DNA of 9,032 nt. It comes from Thermoplasmata archaeon (GTDB lineage: Archaea > Thermoplasmatota > Thermoplasmata > Thermoplasmatales > Thermoplasmataceae). The stretch covers positions 1-9,032 of the forward strand of contig JAJZKX010000053.1 in NCBI GenBank assembly GCA_021850745.1, in the 5' to 3' direction. A program made the translations under genes and the position numbers. Shown piece by piece: positions 7,099 to 9,032 of this stretch (position 1 is its first letter; each line of letters starts with the position of its first letter). The notes under the pieces are model-generated. The model searched no databases. It was not told where the DNA came from and saw only the letters and a program-made list of their open reading frames with translations.

Positions 7099-8139
7099 TC
7101 ATGGTTTCTGGAACACAAACACATATTCATGCTTGAAGACATAGAATCCTGACTTGAGCGCCCTGTATCTCCAGAGGTTTTCGCTGCTTCGCTTGCCCCG
7201 GGTGTTCTGGATGTCCTTCACAATTATTCCCCTAATCTTCATATTCAGGGAGGCTACGGCATCCATGCACCTGAATCCAAGCGGTACTATCTCTCCGTCA
7301 CGGTACGCATCGCCAATGACCAGGCCCATATAGCCTCCACTTTTCAGTACCTCAATGGACTTTTTTGCTATCTGCGTGAACCGGGATATGAAGCTTTCTA
7401 TGTCCGGTGAGGTACTGAGATCTCCCTGATCATCTGAAAACCTGATTATGTCCCAATACGGAGGATGCAGCAGCACCATGTCGAAGCTGGATAGCCCATT
7501 CCTTTCCATTACTGGCACCAGATCAACAGTATAGGAATCTCCCAGAATTATCTCCGCCCTTGTTCCGGTCTGCTGAAGCGATTGCACCACTTCCCTTGTC
7601 CTTGAAAAGACCTCGGGGTTTATCTCTATGCCAACTGAATTTCTTCCCATCCTCATTGCCTCGATCAATGTTGTTCCTGATCCGCAGAACGGATCAAGGA
7701 TCCAGTCAGATGTCCTGGTATACCTCATCATCAGCTGGTGTGGAATCTGCGGGACAAAATTTCCCCAGTACCATCCCTTGTGGCCTGCCTCCCGGTCACG
7801 CTTCCCAAGAATCCAGAGGCTATCCGTCCTTATTTCGTCGTAGGCCTTCCACAGGTTTATGTTGAATTCCAGTGAACTGGCACTTCCGGAACTTCCAATG
7901 TCTCTTATGACGGACCTTACGTAATAATGTGCCCGTTCGATCCCCCTGGACCCAAGAATCCTGTGCATATGGTCAAGAATGACTGACTTCAACGGTTCCG
8001 GAATATCGTCAGCAAGCTGGACGGCATTAGCAGTTTCTTCCTTGATCTTATTGAGATCACCTTCTGCAAGAAAGTTTTCACAGAGAAAATGCAACCTCTT
8101 CAGAGGTTCTGCAGTTATATTTTCAGAAGTTATGGACAT
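7099..8139 (-). CDS. Site-specific amino-methyltransferase, HPPY type (probable orphan DNA methyltransferase)
   Basis: A 346-residue S-adenosylmethionine-dependent methyltransferase, probably acting on an exocyclic amino group of adenine or cytosine in DNA. The AdoMet-binding motif I is DPFCGSGTT (from Asp149), followed by GRNSVGIEINPE. The catalytic motif IV is HPPYW (His225-Trp229), then DLS, VLKSGGYMGLVIGDAYRDGE, and an ending KHEYVFVFQKP seen in a group of prokaryotic DNA methylases. Motif I comes before motif IV, the reverse of the order usual in beta-class N4/N6 enzymes. About 120 N-terminal residues precede the catalytic fold and have no motif I know. I start at the ATG at 8139 because a TATA box lies 26 bases before it; an ATG at 8214 would add 25 residues and place that box inside the gene. 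No endonuclease or specificity gene is adjacent. An RNA target cannot be excluded. Confidence 0.78.
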   Translation of the reverse strand: MSITSENITAEPLKRLHFLCENFLAEGDLNKIKEETANAVQLADDIPEPLKSVILDHMHRILGSRGIERAHYYVRSVIRDIGSSGSASSLEFNINLWKAYDEIRTDSLWILGKRDREAGHKGWYWGNFVPQIPHQLMMRYTRTSDWILDPFCGSGTTLIEAMRMGRNSVGIEINPEVFSRTREVVQSLQQTGTRAEIILGDSYTVDLVPVMERNGLSSFDMVLLHPPYWDIIRFSDDQGDLSTSPDIESFISRFTQIAKKSIEVLKSGGYMGLVIGDAYRDGEIVPLGFRCMDAVASLNMKIRGIIVKDIQNTRGKRSSENLWRYRALKSGFYVFKHEYVFVFQKP

Positions 8140-8162
8140 TTGAGGCTTGTAAGTTATTGAAC

Positions 8163-8168
8163 ATAAAA
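8163..8168 (-). promoter_or_regulatory. TATA box of the methyltransferase gene
   Basis: On the minus strand this reads TTTTAT within AAATTTTATGTTC, and its centre is about 26 bases before the ATG at 8139. This is the spacing expected for a leaderless archaeal transcript, and it decides the choice of start for the methyltransferase. No comparable element sits before the alternative ATG at 8214. Confidence 0.6.
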
Positions 8169-8232
8169 TTTTAACATTTGCACATATGAAGAAATTTGCC
8201 TTCAGAATTTTCATGAATTGAGGGAGTGAAGA

Positions 8233-8259
8233 TCAGGGGATCCTGCCTTCCAGCCCTGA
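8233..8259 (-). other. Possible hairpin downstream of the Rieske gene
   Basis: TCAGGG (8233-8238) and CCCTGA (8254-8259) are perfect inverted arms of six bases around a 15-base loop, 28 bases past the Rieske stop codon on the minus strand. It could mark the 3' end of that transcript. Archaeal termination relies mainly on T-runs, and none is obvious after the arms, so this is a weak call. Confidence 0.2.
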
Positions 8260-8287
8260 GATACGTGACCAGGCACAACAGCTTCAG

Positions 8288-8605
8288 TCAGAGCTCCACC
8301 ATTATCTGGCCGTTTTCCACCCTGGTCTTGTAGGAATGAAGTGGGCCGATATCTCCTGATCCCTCCGGTGGGCTAATCACGGAGCCGTCCTTTGGGTTGA
8401 AAACAGCAAAGTGGTTGGGGCAAATGAGAGTATGATCATCCATGAAGCCTTCCGAGAGATCATAATCCTCGTGCGTGCAGTAACACGATGTTGCGTAATA
8501 GTTTGCTCCATCTCTTATAAGCAGTACCTCTCTTCCTTCTATGTTCGCCTTGAAAAGATCCCCGTCCTTCATGGCCCCTTCCTTGGCTACCTTATACCAT
8601 GCCAT
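8288..8605 (-). CDS. Rieske-type [2Fe-2S] ferredoxin
   Basis: A 105-residue soluble Rieske protein, an electron carrier like the small ferredoxins of ring-hydroxylating oxygenases and the NirD-like proteins. The cluster ligands are complete: Cys43-Thr-His45 (CTH) and Cys62-Pro-Asn-His65 (CPNH), with the normal 16 residues between. FAVFNPKDG and the end YKTRVENGQIMVEL fit the family fold. There is no membrane segment, so it is not the bc1-complex Rieske subunit. I chose the ATG at 8605. A GTG at 8614 would add three residues. No oxygenase or reductase partner lies nearby, so the donor and acceptor are unknown. It has its own TATA-like element, and 148 bases separate it from the methyltransferase start. 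Confidence 0.9.
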   Translation of the reverse strand: MAWYKVAKEGAMKDGDLFKANIEGREVLLIRDGANYYATSCYCTHEDYDLSEGFMDDHTLICPNHFAVFNPKDGSVISPPEGSGDIGPLHSYKTRVENGQIMVEL

Positions 8606-8631
8606 GAAGGACACATTATGTGTTAAGGCAA

Positions 8632-8637
8632 TTATAT
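8632..8637 (-). promoter_or_regulatory. TATA-like element of the Rieske gene
   Basis: On the minus strand this reads ATATAA within AAAATATAATTG, with its centre about 29-30 bases before the ATG at 8605. Transcription would begin a few bases before the ATG, giving a very short leader. The spacing is slightly longer than at the other two promoters in this window. Confidence 0.5.
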
Positions 8638-8895
8638 TTTACTGTCCTCTTCCGGATATGCTTGTTTTGTATTTCCTAAATTCACGAACTGAAAGATGAT
8701 GTTCAATATTAGTTGGACATTTCATGAAACATAAGCCACGCTGGGGCGCACCGAAGAAAAAAGTTAAAAAGTGACCCTGAAAAGTTGAGAAAGATCATAA
8801 ATGGGAGAAAGCCTTAAACTAAGCTTTTTTACGTAATATGTTAAGACTATTTTTCAGATTACACATCACATCTCTGGCCCTCATTGGCATCTTAC
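8638..8895. other. AT-rich gap between the Rieske gene and the transposase remnant
   Basis: About 260 bases with no convincing intact gene. The minus strand has a 28-codon frame from an ATG at 8725 to a stop at 8639 (MKCPTNIEHHLSVREF...), which extends upstream without a stop to about 8786 and resembles nothing I recognise. The part nearest the right edge (8819-8895) contains a short Lys-rich minus-strand reading frame ending KNSLNILRKKA, which may be the tail of the broken transposase. No tRNA-like fold or clear inverted repeat is visible. Confidence 0.4.
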
Positions 8896-9032
8896 TCATG
8901 ATCTGATGGAGGTACAATCTATTAGAATTTTGCCCCCCAGTTCAAGGAATGATGCGTTCTCTGATCTGGAGAATATTGCAGTTGAATCCATGAGGACATA
9001 TTCACCCTTCTCCGTGAGTTTTTTCATGACCC
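8896..9032 (-). pseudogene. DDE transposase fragment (IS4/IS1634-like), broken and cut by the window edge
   Basis: Reading leftwards on the minus strand from the right edge, the frame is open from outside the window and stops at 8896-8898. It contains YVLMDSTAIFSRSE followed by FLELG, which resembles the first catalytic Asp region of IS4/IS1634-like transposases (D-[SG]-T-x-[IV]-x-S-x-S, then an LGYN-like stretch). Right after ELG the match fails and a stop follows 12 codons later, so everything after the first catalytic Asp is missing in this frame. A different minus-strand frame (8941 to 8819) continues as a Lys-rich, C-terminus-like peptide, which fits an element with an internal deletion. 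The family call rests on one short motif. The plus strand is also open from an ATG at 8906 to the edge, but that peptide has no recognisable motif. Confidence 0.5.

Noticed and set aside
8906..9032. A plus-strand open frame from ATG at 8906 to the right edge
   Set aside because: Its 42 residues show no motif, while the opposite strand shows a transposase-like DSTAIFSRS stretch.
1..9032. CRISPR array, tRNA, rRNA, toxin-antitoxin or defence island
   Set aside because: No regularly spaced repeats, tRNA-like folds or linked defence proteins were seen. The lone methyltransferase is not enough to call a restriction-modification system.

Overview
The window looks like chromosomal DNA from an archaeon of the order Thermoplasmatales: acidophilic, cell-wall-less euryarchaea. 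The evidence is an archaeal-type Nob1 ribosomal RNA endonuclease, an exported sedolisin protease carrying the GL-x-x-G-x-x-W surface repeats common in Thermoplasmata, and a single-chain EtfB-EtfA fusion of the type known in thermoacidophilic archaea. Arg codons are mostly AGG/AGA and Ile codons often ATA. Three TATA elements sit about 24-30 bases before start codons, so transcripts are leaderless or nearly so. This placement rests on gene content and style. I cannot name a genus.

Layout. The plus strand carries five genes. (1) The 3' part of an AMP-forming acyl-CoA synthetase-like gene (2-901), with unusual residues in several catalytic motifs. (2) A large membrane-tethered, heavily sequon-bearing S53 (sedolisin/kumamolisin) protease (953-3886). 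(3) nob1 (3956-4462). (4) A cyclase/kynurenine-formamidase-like hydrolase six bases later (4469-5059). (5) After a 293-base gap holding a clear TATA box, a fused electron transfer flavoprotein beta-alpha gene (5353-7098). The minus strand carries an orphan amino-methyltransferase of the HPPY type (8139-7099), whose stop codon abuts the ETF stop codon with no base between. It also carries a small Rieske [2Fe-2S] ferredoxin (8605-8288). The right edge (about 8819-9032) holds a broken DDE transposase on the minus strand.

How the genes work together. nob1 and the cyclase gene are close enough to share a transcript. The protease lies 69 bases before nob1 and may be read with it, but their functions are unrelated. 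Acyl-CoA ligase, ETF and Rieske ferredoxin fit an organism that grows on peptides and organic acids and moves electrons from acyl-CoA and amino-acid oxidation. The protease would supply peptides outside the cell. No defence island, CRISPR array, tRNA or rRNA is visible, and I do not see a convincing new multi-gene system. The observations most worth checking are the degenerate ligase motifs, the altered calcium site and four-repeat stalk of the protease, the ETF fusion, the HPPY methyltransferase with no visible restriction partner, and the transposase wreck at the right edge.
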